A DNA stretch of 17,903 nt from Actinomycetota bacterium (lineage in GTDB: Bacteria; Actinomycetota; CADDZG01; WHSQ01), in the NCBI GenBank assembly GCA_019348445.1, contig JAHWJK010000017.1:1-17903 (forward strand). Reading direction: 5' to 3'. A model generated the notes under the pieces. The model ran no database searches. It saw only the letters and a program-made list of their open reading frames with translations, and was not told the DNA's origin. The translations under genes were made by a program, and so were the position numbers. This document shows, piece by piece, positions 6,560-13,920 of this stretch; positions within the stretch are counted from its first letter, which is position 1; the number at the start of each line of letters is the position of its first letter.

Positions 6560-7792
6560 ATGTCTCGGAAGGTGCTATGGGCGCTCGTCGTCCTGTTCGT
6601 TCTGGCACGTGCACCGATGGCATGGCTGGCGGCGCGACCCGACATCTACGAACACAACGGCATCGTCACCGCGAACGACGTCTTGTTGTACGAGAACTGG
6701 TCGGCTCAGATGATCGACGACGGCCGCGGCGCGTATTCCGATGTTCCGATCGAATATCCGCCCGGATCGTTGCCGTTCATGCTCGGCCCGCAGGTCGCTA
6801 ACGGCGACAACAGCTACCTGATCGCGTTCATCGTGATGATGGTTGCCATCGACCTCGCCGGCCTGCTCGGGCTGATGGTGATGGCCCGGAGATCGGGTTC
6901 CGCGCTCGGGCCGCTGCTGTGGATCCTGGCGGTCGTCGCCCTGGGTCCTATCGCGTACCTCCGCCTCGATCTCGTCCCCGCGGTCGCGTCCGTATGGGCC
7001 TTCGAGCGCGCCTCGGCCGATGACTGGATGGGGGCCGGCGGATGGATCGGAGTCGGGGCGATAGCCAAGCTCTATCCATTGTTGTTCGTACCCGCCGGTC
7101 TCATCTTGGCGCTACGCCGGCAGAGATTCGGCGCCGCGGCTGCGGTCGTGTTCGTCGCGCCGCTGGTGCCTCTCATCCCCAACATCAACGCCGTCGCCTC
7201 GAGCGTCCTCGGGTATCACGCGGATCGAGGGATACAGGTAGAGAGTCTGTGGGGCGGGATCCTGTTCATCGCACAGCGAAGTGGAGCCGATGCCGGGATC
7301 GAGTTCAGCTTCGGGGCACTGCACTTCATGGGCCCGTTGTCCGAAACCCTCAAGCCGGTCGCGACGATCGCATCGCTGGTCGCGCTCCTCATTGCGACGG
7401 CGCTCGCGTGGCGCATCAAGAACCGCCGCGAACGCACGAAAGCGTTCCCCGAGATCTGCTTCGTGGTGCTGGCGTTCTCGTTAACCACCGGAACCGTGTT
7501 CTCACCACAGTTCTTGGCGTGGCTCATAGCAGTGGGTGCCGCCGTTGCCTGCATCCGCGACTCGCGACTCCGCCCACTCGCGGTATTGCTGGTGCCGATC
7601 GCGGCGCTGACACATGCGCTGTTCCCGTTCCTCTACACCCGCTTGCTGTTCGGCGAGACGTTGCCGCTCGTCCTCTTATGGGTGCGCAACGGATCCGTCG
7701 CAGCGATCGCCGTCGGCGCAACGTTCCTACTGTGGCGCGACTACGCGCGGCCGGTCAACGTTCCTTCCATTCCGGAGCCCGCTTCTGGATGA
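6560..7792 (+). CDS. GT87-like polyprenyl-phosphate-dependent glycosyltransferase (GT-C membrane protein)
   Basis: This 410-residue polytopic membrane protein has about nine to eleven hydrophobic segments. After the first TM (about 4-23), an extracytoplasmic loop carries YENWSAQMIDDG and then VPIEYPPGSLPF. The acidic residue plus E-Y-P-P is typical of GT87/DUF2029 mannosyltransferase-like proteins, which take sugars from polyprenyl-phosphate donors on the outer face of the membrane. A later loop has a Y-H-x-D-R-G-I-Q-V-E-S-L-W segment also seen in this family. The acceptor is unknown. An upstream in-frame start at 6446 would add 38 non-hydrophobic residues, but it would overlap the divergent carboxyltransferase start. 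The ATG at 6560 is preferred because it sits just before the first TM and six bases after a -10-like TACACT. The 3' end overlaps the convergent crotonase gene by 38 bases. Confidence 0.82.
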   Translation: MSRKVLWALVVLFVLARAPMAWLAARPDIYEHNGIVTANDVLLYENWSAQMIDDGRGAYSDVPIEYPPGSLPFMLGPQVANGDNSYLIAFIVMMVAIDLAGLLGLMVMARRSGSALGPLLWILAVVALGPIAYLRLDLVPAVASVWAFERASADDWMGAGGWIGVGAIAKLYPLLFVPAGLILALRRQRFGAAAAVVFVAPLVPLIPNINAVASSVLGYHADRGIQVESLWGGILFIAQRSGADAGIEFSFGALHFMGPLSETLKPVATIASLVALLIATALAWRIKNRRERTKAFPEICFVVLAFSLTTGTVFSPQFLAWLIAVGAAVACIRDSRLRPLAVLLVPIAALTHALFPFLYTRLLFGETLPLVLLWVRNGSVAAIAVGATFLLWRDYARPVNVPSIPEPASG

Positions 7793-8525
7793 ACGCGGTA
7801 ACGCCTTCGATCGCGTCTTCCGAAGAGAGACAAACGGTAAGCATCCCGGCCAGGTACGCGAGAGACGAATCGATCTCCATATCCTCGGCCTCGTAGAAGG
7901 AACGCTTACCCAGACCCGCTATCAGCCCGCTCTTCGATGCGAGAGAGTCCACCAACTCGTCGACCGATGCATCTAGCTCTTCGCTACCGACGACACGGTT
8001 CACGAAACCCCAGCGTTCGCCCTCGCGTACGGACACTCGTTTCCCGGTAAGCATCATCTCGAGCGCCACCTTGCGCGGCACGTCGCGCTGGATGATCGCC
8101 GAGATCATGAACGGCCACAGGCCGATATTGACCTCCGGGGTCCCGATCTCGGCATGCTCTGCCGCAACCACTAGGTCACAGGCAAGCATCAAACCGAAGC
8201 CTCCGGCGAGAGCGTGACCGTTCACACGCGCAACGATCGGCAGCGAACACCGGCGCATCTGAGTGAAGAGATCGCCGATCTCGGCGCGAAGGAAATGCTC
8301 GCCGACTTTCCCGTCGGCCGCGGCCATACCGCCGAGGTCGCCACCCGCGCAGAACGCCTTGTCACCGGCGCCCGTGAGGACTACGACCTTCGCGCGCTCT
8401 CCTTCAGCGCGCGCGATCGCGTCCGAGATACCTCTTACTACCTCGGGATTGATGGCGTTGCGTTTGTCCGCCCTGTCGATCGTTACGCGAGCGGCAGAAC
8501 CGACGATCTCGTAGAGGACGCTCAC
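7755..8525 (-). CDS. Enoyl-CoA hydratase/isomerase (crotonase) family protein
   Basis: This 256-residue crotonase-fold protein has the oxyanion motifs FCAGGDL (58-64) and NGHALAGGFGLMLACD (102-117). At the two hydratase glutamate positions, the first is Gly111 and the second is conserved as Glu131 in GTPEVNIG. One retained acid is common in enoyl-CoA isomerases and other crotonases, so a delta-isomerase or related role is as likely as hydration. The GTG start overlaps the TGA of the upstream coiled-coil gene (GTGA), so the two are probably translated together. Its 3' end runs 38 bases into the convergent glycosyltransferase gene. It is only distantly similar to the other crotonase in the window (1121-1897), so it is not a recent duplicate. 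Confidence 0.88.
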   Translation of the reverse strand: MSVLYEIVGSAARVTIDRADKRNAINPEVVRGISDAIARAEGERAKVVVLTGAGDKAFCAGGDLGGMAAADGKVGEHFLRAEIGDLFTQMRRCSLPIVARVNGHALAGGFGLMLACDLVVAAEHAEIGTPEVNIGLWPFMISAIIQRDVPRKVALEMMLTGKRVSVREGERWGFVNRVVGSEELDASVDELVDSLASKSGLIAGLGKRSFYEAEDMEIDSSLAYLAGMLTVCLSSEDAIEGVTAFIQKRAPEWKER

Positions 8526-9151
8526 GAGCGGCCGGAACGCAGGATGTCGAGGACGGCGCGCGCATCTTCGTCGTCGACCTGATGATCGACCGAGTCCCTC
8601 TCAGGACGCGGCCCCCCGAACACCTTCTGCAGGTTCTCCTCGGCCCGCCCCAGCGCATCCTCGGCGGCGCGGAGCTTGATGCGCAGCTCGGTTTCCCGCT
8701 CGTCGGCTTCTTCGAGCGCCGCTTCGAGCTCGGTAACGCGGTCGCGGTGCTGCTTGATCTCGGCGGCGAACGCCTCGACCTGCGCCGCCCTGAGCGAGTC
8801 ATCCCGCGCTAGCTCGAGGAGGCGGTCGATCACAGCGCGCCCTAGATCGTCGTAGTCGAGCCTCGTCCGTTTCGCCGCGCGGCTCGGCAGCATCTTCTCG
8901 GCGTCCTCCAACCGAACCGGCTCGGTGGACGCGATGGCGATGATCGTGTCGCGGCCCCTGCGCCCCCGCTGCCGGACCTCGATCCGACCGAGTTCCTCGA
9001 GAAGCTTGATCGCCTCGGCGCTACGAACTGAGTTCAGTCCCGCGGTGCTCGCAACGGCGCGTAGCTTCCCTTCGAAGATGCCGTCGCCTGCAGCGTCATC
9101 GAGCGCGCCCAGGAGGCGAGTTGCAAGCTCATGGAGATTGGTTCTAGCCAT
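8522..9151 (-). CDS. Winged-helix-like / coiled-coil protein, function unknown
   Basis: I do not recognise a named family. Residues 1-75 look like a winged-helix DNA-binding domain: helices around NLHELATRLLGAL and SAEAIKLLEELGRI, then a basic wing IEVRQRGRRGRDTIIAI. Residues 75-115 link to a long charged coiled coil at about 118-172 (ELEAALEEADERETELRIKL). The acidic C-terminal tail has a helix EDARAVLDIL. There is no TM or signal peptide. It could be a DNA-associated regulator that dimerises through the coiled coil. The ATG at 9151 has AGGG too close for a normal Shine-Dalgarno; GAAAGT lies six bases upstream and may be a weak -10. It overlaps the downstream crotonase start by four bases. 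Confidence 0.75.
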   Translation of the reverse strand: MARTNLHELATRLLGALDDAAGDGIFEGKLRAVASTAGLNSVRSAEAIKLLEELGRIEVRQRGRRGRDTIIAIASTEPVRLEDAEKMLPSRAAKRTRLDYDDLGRAVIDRLLELARDDSLRAAQVEAFAAEIKQHRDRVTELEAALEEADERETELRIKLRAAEDALGRAEENLQKVFGGPRPERDSVDHQVDDEDARAVLDILRSGRS

Positions 9152-9219
9152 AACCCTACTTTCGGGCCGACCGAGCGATCTTTAAGTTGGGTGAATCCTA
9201 TAAGACGACTCATCAGGCT

Positions 9220-9411
9220 TCAGTCGGAGCGCCGGGACAACCGGAGCGCTAGGTCGCGCACCGCTGCAGCCGGGAACCGCCGGTGGCCGCCGAGCGTGAC
9301 GACGTGAGGGATCTTTCCTTCCTTGGCCCACCGCGAGACGGTCTTCGTGGACACCCCGAGCATGCGCGCGGCCTCCGCCGTTCTGATGTATTCGCTGCCG
9401 TTGTGCTGCAC
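9220..9411 (-). CDS. BldC-like MerR-family helix-turn-helix regulator
   Basis: This 63-residue protein is little more than a MerR-type HTH. Residues 8-30 carry YIRTAEAARMLGVSTKTVSRWAK, with the recognition helix at about 21-30, and the wing is TLGGHRRF at 39-46. The W-A-K-x-G-K-[IL]-x-x-x-x-T-L-G-G-H-R-R pattern matches Streptomyces BldC (68 residues), a small developmental regulator that binds DNA head-to-tail on direct repeats. Orthology is not proven, since excisionase-like HTH_17 proteins share the wing. The GTG at 9411 follows GGTGGAAG. The gene lies 96 bases after rsrA and 68 bases before the coiled-coil gene, so it may be co-transcribed with the sigma operon or have its own promoter. 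Confidence 0.8.
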   Translation of the reverse strand: MQHNGSEYIRTAEAARMLGVSTKTVSRWAKEGKIPHVVTLGGHRRFPAAAVRDLALRLSRRSD

Positions 9412-9507
9412 GAGCTTCCACCGCCTTCGCCGCGCGCGGATCGTCTGCTCGGGTATCGGCGTGGAGTGCTGAAGCGCTTGAATCGACTACGGAACGTGAC
9501 CGCTTCT

Positions 9508-9741
9508 CTACGCCTCTTCGAGGAGAGTCTGGATCTTGGCCTTCAGCTTCTGGGGGCACTCGTCTCTGCCCTTGAGGCGGCTCGTGGCGAGGACGAACTC
9601 TCGCTCGAGGCCGTAGTGCTCCAGACAGGGGGCGCATTCGTCGAGGTGGACCTGGATCTGCGTCCGCTCCTCGATCGAGAGGACCTCTTCGTCGAGAAAG
9701 AGATAGGCCCTCTGCAGGACTTCCCTGCAACGTTCTTTCAT
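9508..9741 (-). CDS. rsrA: RsrA-like zinc-binding anti-sigma factor
   Basis: This 77-residue ZAS-family protein has the motif H-x3-C-x2-C in HLDECAPC (His32, Cys36, Cys39), an extra N-terminal Cys5 and a C-terminal Cys62. This matches the Zn ligands and redox cysteines of RsrA/RshA, which hold the sigma factor while reduced and release it when oxidation forms disulphides and expels Zn. Length and the short helical tail (QKLKAKIQTLLEE) also fit. The ATG overlaps the stop of the sigma gene (ATGA), giving the coupled translation expected for a sigma/anti-sigma pair. The partner is the sigma factor at 9738-10400. Confidence 0.88.
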   Translation of the reverse strand: MKERCREVLQRAYLFLDEEVLSIEERTQIQVHLDECAPCLEHYGLEREFVLATSRLKGRDECPQKLKAKIQTLLEEA

Positions 9742-10400
9742 TCGCCGGGTCCCCCGGTCCGCTCGGCGTTTCCTCGATTATCGCCTGCTTCGCTACCCGG
9801 CGCCTCTCTGGGGGTCTTCACGATCCCCTTGTCCCGGGCTAGTTCCCATAACCGCTTCTGCAGCGCCTTTCTTCCCCGATGGAGCCGCGACATGACCGTC
9901 CCGAGGGGCACGTCCATGATCTCGGCCATCTCGGCATAGGAGAAATCCTGCAGATCGGACAAGAGAACGGCCAGGCGGAACTGCTCGGGGAGGTCGTCGA
10001 GCGCCTCGATGATGTCGTTATCAACGATCGAATCGAGCACGACGGTCTCGGCGCTGCGATTGATGTCGGGGTCGTGGTTCTTCAACTCCTGGAACAGATC
10101 GAAGTCTTCGATCTCTTCGGACGAGACCTTCTTCGGCTCTCGTTGCTTCTTTCGATAGGTGTTGATGTAGGCGTTGGTCATGATGCGGAACAGCCACGCC
10201 TTGAGATTGGTCCCGGCCTCGAAGCGATCGAAGGCTCGATACGCCCGCAGCATGGTCTCCTGAACGAGATCTTCCGCGTCCGCGGGATTACGGGTCATGC
10301 GAAGCGCACCCGCGTAGAGCGAGTCCAGCAGAGGAAGTGCGTCCTGCTGGAACCGTCGCTTCTCGTCGGCGGTCAGATCCGCCGGCTGGGTCTCAGCCAC
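9738..10400 (-). CDS. sigR: ECF sigma factor, SigR/SigH type
   Basis: This 220-residue sigma-70 family protein has region 2 at about 20-90, including YAGALRMTRNPADAEDLVQE, then GTNLKAWLFRIMTNAYIN and YRKKQREP. Region 4 follows at about 140-195, with ALDDLPEQFRLAVLL and VPLGTVMSRLHRGRKAL. These blocks closely resemble SigR of Streptomyces and SigH of Mycobacterium, which control thiol-oxidative stress genes. The tail after about 198 is low-complexity and charged. The GTG start overlaps the 3' end of ddl by eight bases, and the stop overlaps rsrA. The gene is therefore probably made from the cell-wall operon transcript, with or without an internal promoter. I did not find a convincing SigR-type promoter (GGGAAT-GTT) upstream. 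Confidence 0.9.
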   Translation of the reverse strand: MAETQPADLTADEKRRFQQDALPLLDSLYAGALRMTRNPADAEDLVQETMLRAYRAFDRFEAGTNLKAWLFRIMTNAYINTYRKKQREPKKVSSEEIEDFDLFQELKNHDPDINRSAETVVLDSIVDNDIIEALDDLPEQFRLAVLLSDLQDFSYAEMAEIMDVPLGTVMSRLHRGRKALQKRLWELARDKGIVKTPREAPGSEAGDNRGNAERTGGPGE

Positions 10401-11565
10401 CGCTCTTACCCCACCTCTGCTTGTCCAGCATGCCCGAATCGAACGTGAAGAGTAGTTCGCCTCGCCTCGCGTGCTCCGCGATGCCGATAGCGAGCAACTC
10501 CTCCATCAACCCAGCAAAAGACATGCCCGTTGCCTCCCAGAGATAAAACGCGAACGACCCCGGCATCGTGTTTATCTCCATCAGCCATGTCTCGCCCGTC
10601 TCCTCGTCCACGAACGAGTCGACCCTTGCCACACCCGAGGCGCCGACGGCGCGGAACGCCGCGAGCGCGTTGTCCTGGACCTGCTTGGTCACCTCGTCGG
10701 GGATCGGAGCTGGGATCTTTCGATCTAGAGACGCCATGCCTGCACTCTTAGAAGGTGCGTCCCGCCCCTTCCTAGACCGCAGGTACTTGTCGTCGAAGGA
10801 GAGGAACTCCTCCCACGCGACCGGTTGCTCGCACACCGAGACGCGCGCCGGTCGGCCTCCGCCTCCGAGAACGGAGCAATTCACCTCGATGCACCCGGTC
10901 ATCCCCTTTTCGGCGAGCAACCTGTCGTCGTATCTCCTCGCGACGTCAAGCGCGGCATGCAGTTCTTCGCGATCCGTTGCCTTCGCGATGCCGACGCTCG
11001 ACCCGGCATGGACGGGTTTGACGAAGACGGGGTAGCCGACGCCGTCTTCGATGAGACCCGCGATCGCATCGGCGTCGCGGTCCAGATCATCGACGGCGAC
11101 CTCGACGTTCGGGACCGTCGGCAGGCCCGCGGCACGGAACACGTCGTTCATCAGCCGCTTGTCCATCCCGACCGCGGATGCCGCGACACCGGAGCCCGTG
11201 TAAGGCAAGCCCGCCATCTCGAGAAGCCCCTGAAGCGTCCCGTCCTCGCCGTAGGTCCCGTGGATCGAACACAGGACGACGTCCAGCGGAACGTGCCTCG
11301 ACCCGCGCAACCGGCTTCCTGCCGCCACGAGACCTCCGGTCCCGCCTGGGACCACGCGTACCTCATCGCCCACCTCGTCCCAACGCTTAGTCCGGTAGAC
11401 GTCGAGGTCGTTGAGCCCCGGCCCAGTCAGCCACGTCCCCTCGCGGGTGACGTAGATCGGTACCACGTCGTGGCCTTCGGCGAGCACCGCCATCGCCTGG
11501 TGCGCCGTGACGATCGACACGTCGTGCTCGACCGACCTGCCTCCGAAAACCACCCCGACTCGCAT
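10393..11565 (-). CDS. ddl: D-alanine--D-alanine ligase family protein, divergent acceptor site
   Basis: This 390-residue ATP-grasp ligase has the Ddl hallmarks FGGRSVEHDVS (7-17), HGTYGEDGTLQGLLE (102-116), GSGVAASAVGMDK (124-136), FVKPVHAGSSVGI (181-193) and the metal-binding segment MEINTMPGS (329-337). Ddl makes the D-Ala-D-Ala dipeptide for peptidoglycan. The omega-loop KY pair (Lys260-Tyr261) is kept, but the loop is longer than usual, and the block after NT-x-PG reads FAFYLWE. That places Tyr341 where E. coli DdlB has Ser281, a ligand of the second D-Ala carboxylate. The acceptor may differ. ATG at 11565 has no Shine-Dalgarno; TAGCCT lies six bases upstream. It is downstream of the MurF-like gene and overlaps sigR by eight bases. 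Confidence 0.88.
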   Translation of the reverse strand: MRVGVVFGGRSVEHDVSIVTAHQAMAVLAEGHDVVPIYVTREGTWLTGPGLNDLDVYRTKRWDEVGDEVRVVPGGTGGLVAAGSRLRGSRHVPLDVVLCSIHGTYGEDGTLQGLLEMAGLPYTGSGVAASAVGMDKRLMNDVFRAAGLPTVPNVEVAVDDLDRDADAIAGLIEDGVGYPVFVKPVHAGSSVGIAKATDREELHAALDVARRYDDRLLAEKGMTGCIEVNCSVLGGGGRPARVSVCEQPVAWEEFLSFDDKYLRSRKGRDAPSKSAGMASLDRKIPAPIPDEVTKQVQDNALAAFRAVGASGVARVDSFVDEETGETWLMEINTMPGSFAFYLWEATGMSFAGLMEELLAIGIAEHARRGELLFTFDSGMLDKQRWGKSGG

Positions 11566-11571
11566 GGCCGG

Positions 11572-11577
11572 AGGCTA
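11572..11577 (-). promoter_or_regulatory. Putative -10 hexamer TAGCCT for leaderless ddl
   Basis: On the minus strand TAGCCT matches TAnnnT and ends exactly six bases before the ddl ATG (11565). No Shine-Dalgarno precedes that ATG. This could be an internal operon promoter; no -35 was found. Confidence 0.35.
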
Positions 11578-11596
11578 CCCGTCTGCCTCTCGCCCG

Positions 11597-13135
11597 TCAG
11601 CCTTCGTATTGGTCGGGCAGGTCGTTCTCGAACAGGACCACGTCGCCGGGGCCTATCAGGCCCGGGAGTTTCGCAGTCGCTTCGGCGAGCGTGTCGACGG
11701 TGATCACATCGCCCCCACCGTCCACCCGGCGCGCTCCGGCAACGAGCGCGTCCCGGTTGAGCTTCGCAACGAAAACGACGGCATCGGCAACGCGGACGGC
11801 ATGCTCGCCGAAGTCCTCGTTCGCTTCTCTTTGGAGGGGGCCGAGCTCGATGATCCCCGGCGTCACGACGACCTTCTTGCCGCCGGGCATCGCGCCGAGG
11901 ACGTCGAGCGCCGCAGCAGCGCCGGCAGGATTCGAATTGAACGCGTCGTCGATGACCGTGATCCCTCCGGTCCCCTGGATCAGTTGCAGTCTGTGCTCGA
12001 CCGGTTGCAGTCGTTCGATCCGCGCGGGCAAGTCATCTCGAGCCTCTCCCGCACTAACCGCGACGGCCACGGCCGCAAGGACGTGTCCGACCGCGTGCTT
12101 GCCCAGGAGACGCGTAGTCACCTGGATCGAGGCCCCGCCCCAGCGACTGTCGAAGATCGTGAAGGAGGTTCCGCTCGCGGACGTGGTGATGTCGCCGGCC
12201 GTGATATCCGGCGCACCCGCGGGATCGATCCCGTAGCGAACGACCTGCACGTGCTCGGTCTGATCCGCCAGCGCCCGAACCTCGGGATCGTCCACGTTCA
12301 TCACGGCGATCCCGTCCGGCGGTAGGTCGCGGACGATCTCGTACTTGCCTCGTCGGATCGCATCCATCGACCCGAACCGGTCCAGGTGCGCAGGGCCGAT
12401 GGCGGTGAGCACGCCGATGCGGGGACGAACGAGTTCCATCAGATCGGCGATCTCCCCTTCTTTGTACGCCCCCATCTCAGCGACGAAGTAACGGTGCTGC
12501 GGAGTGAGGTGCTCGTTGATCGCCCGCGTGAGACCGAGCGGGGTGTTGAACGAGCCTGGCGTCGCCAGCGCGACCTCCGGTCCACCGAGCAGCGTCGCGA
12601 TCGCGAACTTCGTCGAGGTCTTTCCGAACGATCCCGTGACCCCAATGACGACGGGGGCGAGGCCTGCAAGCCGCCGTCTCGCCCTCGTCTTGAAACGCGC
12701 GTTCACCATGGCTTGAACCGGCGCCATGACGATGTCGGCTCCTACGAGCACGACCGGCGTCCCCAAGAAAACGAGGACCGTGGCGAGCCCCCACGTCACG
12801 ACATCGGCGGGAAAACCGTCGAGCCAGACATGAGCGAGACCCGCCGGGACCAGGATCGCCAGAACCGATAACGCGAGCGCCGTTACGAGGATGCGCCACG
12901 CGCGGCCGGTCATCACGAGCGGCTTTTTGTCGGTCGAAGGCGCCAGGAACAGGGCCCGTTTAGCGTTGTCGCGGCACCATCGGAGGAACCGCTGTCGTTT
13001 GTAACCCTCTAGCTGGAAGACGTGCAGAGCGCGTCGCAACCGGAAGTACTGCCACGCTCCGAACGCGGGGACAAGCCCGTAGATGATGATCCAAAGAAGA
13101 ACGGTGTAGCCCGAGAACGGATCGGATCTACCCAC
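11597..13135 (-). CDS. Membrane-anchored MurF-like Mur ligase
   Basis: This 512-residue protein has a membrane part (TMs at about 9-30, 80-103 and 112-138) followed by a Mur-ligase ATPase and C-terminal domain. The P-loop is GVTGSFGKTS (165-174). Next come FVAEMGAYKEGEI, AIGPAHLDRFGS and GKYEIV, which hold the Mg-binding Glu/His and the Lys that is carbamylated in Mur ligases. The C-domain has IDDAFNSNP, the MurF form of the conserved DAYNANP block. MurF normally adds D-Ala-D-Ala to UDP-MurNAc-tripeptide, but its N-terminal UDP-sugar-binding domain is absent here and the membrane segments occupy that place. The GTG start has a strong Shine-Dalgarno (GGAGG, six bases away) and overlaps the hydrolase stop by eight bases. 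The true substrate is uncertain. Confidence 0.87.
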   Translation of the reverse strand: MGRSDPFSGYTVLLWIIIYGLVPAFGAWQYFRLRRALHVFQLEGYKRQRFLRWCRDNAKRALFLAPSTDKKPLVMTGRAWRILVTALALSVLAILVPAGLAHVWLDGFPADVVTWGLATVLVFLGTPVVLVGADIVMAPVQAMVNARFKTRARRRLAGLAPVVIGVTGSFGKTSTKFAIATLLGGPEVALATPGSFNTPLGLTRAINEHLTPQHRYFVAEMGAYKEGEIADLMELVRPRIGVLTAIGPAHLDRFGSMDAIRRGKYEIVRDLPPDGIAVMNVDDPEVRALADQTEHVQVVRYGIDPAGAPDITAGDITTSASGTSFTIFDSRWGGASIQVTTRLLGKHAVGHVLAAVAVAVSAGEARDDLPARIERLQPVEHRLQLIQGTGGITVIDDAFNSNPAGAAAALDVLGAMPGGKKVVVTPGIIELGPLQREANEDFGEHAVRVADAVVFVAKLNRDALVAGARRVDGGGDVITVDTLAEATAKLPGLIGPGDVVLFENDLPDQYEG

Positions 13136-13889
13136 CTTCGCCTCCGAAGAAATGTCTTACGACGCGGCAGAAGCGCTCTCCCTCATCGAGATAGGCGAAA
13201 TGACCTGCCCCTTCGAAGACGACGAGTCCCGCGTCCGGGATCAGCTTCTCCATCTCCTTTCCATGCACCAACGGCGCGGCATCGTCCTCGCTCCCCCACA
13301 CCAGCAAGGTCGGCGATTTGACCCGGGGGAGGAGCTCGCGGAAGTCCTCGTTCACGACCTTCACGAGGATCGGCCGAAGCTCGCCCGCTTCTTGGTAATC
13401 GCTCGACGCGATGCGCTTGTAGAGGGCGCGTTTGAATGCGGCGCCGGGGGGGCCGAGTTTCCCCGCAACGCGACCCGCTCGGCTTGCGACGCGTTTCACA
13501 CGAGCTGCTGCCGACGGCGGTGTGCGTAGTCCGGGCGATCCGACGAGGACGAGCTTGTCCACGAGCTTCGGATACACCGACGCGAGATAGAACGACACCT
13601 TCGCTCCGAAGGAGTGGCCGATGAAATGCGCTCGTTCGACGCCGAGCTGCGAGACGAGGTCACGCGCGAACGTTGCATAGTCCGGGGTTCCCCATGCGCC
13701 CTGTGGCAATGGAGAATCCCCGAAGCCGGGGAGGTCGATGGCGATGACGCGGTGGCGGGGGCCGAGGCAGCGAATCACCGGCATCATCGATTCGATCTTG
13801 CCGCCCCATCCATGAAGGACGACGACCGGGACCCCGTCGCCCTCGTCTAGAACGCGCGCCTTCTGACCGTTGACTTCGAGCGTCTGCAT
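13128..13889 (-). CDS. Alpha/beta hydrolase linked to Mur ligase and Ddl genes
   Basis: This 253-residue serine alpha/beta hydrolase has the oxyanion motif HGWGG (26-30), IDLPGFGDSP (51-60), the nucleophile elbow GHSFGA with Ser93, a likely acid in VWGSEDDAAP, and catalytic His230 in EGAGHFAYLDE. A Lys/Arg-rich segment (about 128-165) forms the lid. No signal peptide or TM is visible, so it is probably cytosolic. The family covers esterases, thioesterases, amidases and C-C hydrolases, and the substrate is unknown. It overlaps the start of the membrane Mur ligase by eight bases, so a role with that enzyme, such as hydrolysing an ester or peptide precursor, is an inference from context. ATG at 13889 has no Shine-Dalgarno but has GATACT six bases upstream. 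Confidence 0.87.
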   Translation of the reverse strand: MQTLEVNGQKARVLDEGDGVPVVVLHGWGGKIESMMPVIRCLGPRHRVIAIDLPGFGDSPLPQGAWGTPDYATFARDLVSQLGVERAHFIGHSFGAKVSFYLASVYPKLVDKLVLVGSPGLRTPPSAAARVKRVASRAGRVAGKLGPPGAAFKRALYKRIASSDYQEAGELRPILVKVVNEDFRELLPRVKSPTLLVWGSEDDAAPLVHGKEMEKLIPDAGLVVFEGAGHFAYLDEGERFCRVVRHFFGGEGG

Positions 13890-13895
13890 GACAGG

Positions 13896-13901
13896 AGTAT
13901 C
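13896..13901 (-). promoter_or_regulatory. Putative -10 hexamer GATACT for the hydrolase/Mur ligase operon
   Basis: On the minus strand GATACT matches four of six TATAAT bases and ends exactly six bases before the ATG at 13889. Transcription would then begin at the start codon. The gap to the upstream sensor gene is only 31 bases, so read-through from that gene is also possible. Confidence 0.35.
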
Positions 13902-13920
13902 CCCGGCGCGGTGTGGCGAT

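Noticed and set aside
9182..9730. A 182-codon minus-strand ORF spanning the gap between rsrA and the BldC-like gene
   Set aside because: It overlaps both recognisable proteins in another frame and its product is Pro/Arg/Ala-rich without a fold.
10825..11703. A 292-codon plus-strand ORF opposite ddl
   Set aside because: Low-complexity, Arg/Asp-rich translation with no motif. The minus strand encodes an intact Ddl.
11597..13135. MurT or PgsB/CapB instead of a MurF-like ligase
   Set aside because: No MurT zinc-ribbon cysteines or DUF1727 region is seen, and the DAFNSNP block and Mur-type His/Lys segments favour MurF. The PgsB-like membrane N-terminus is only a general resemblance.
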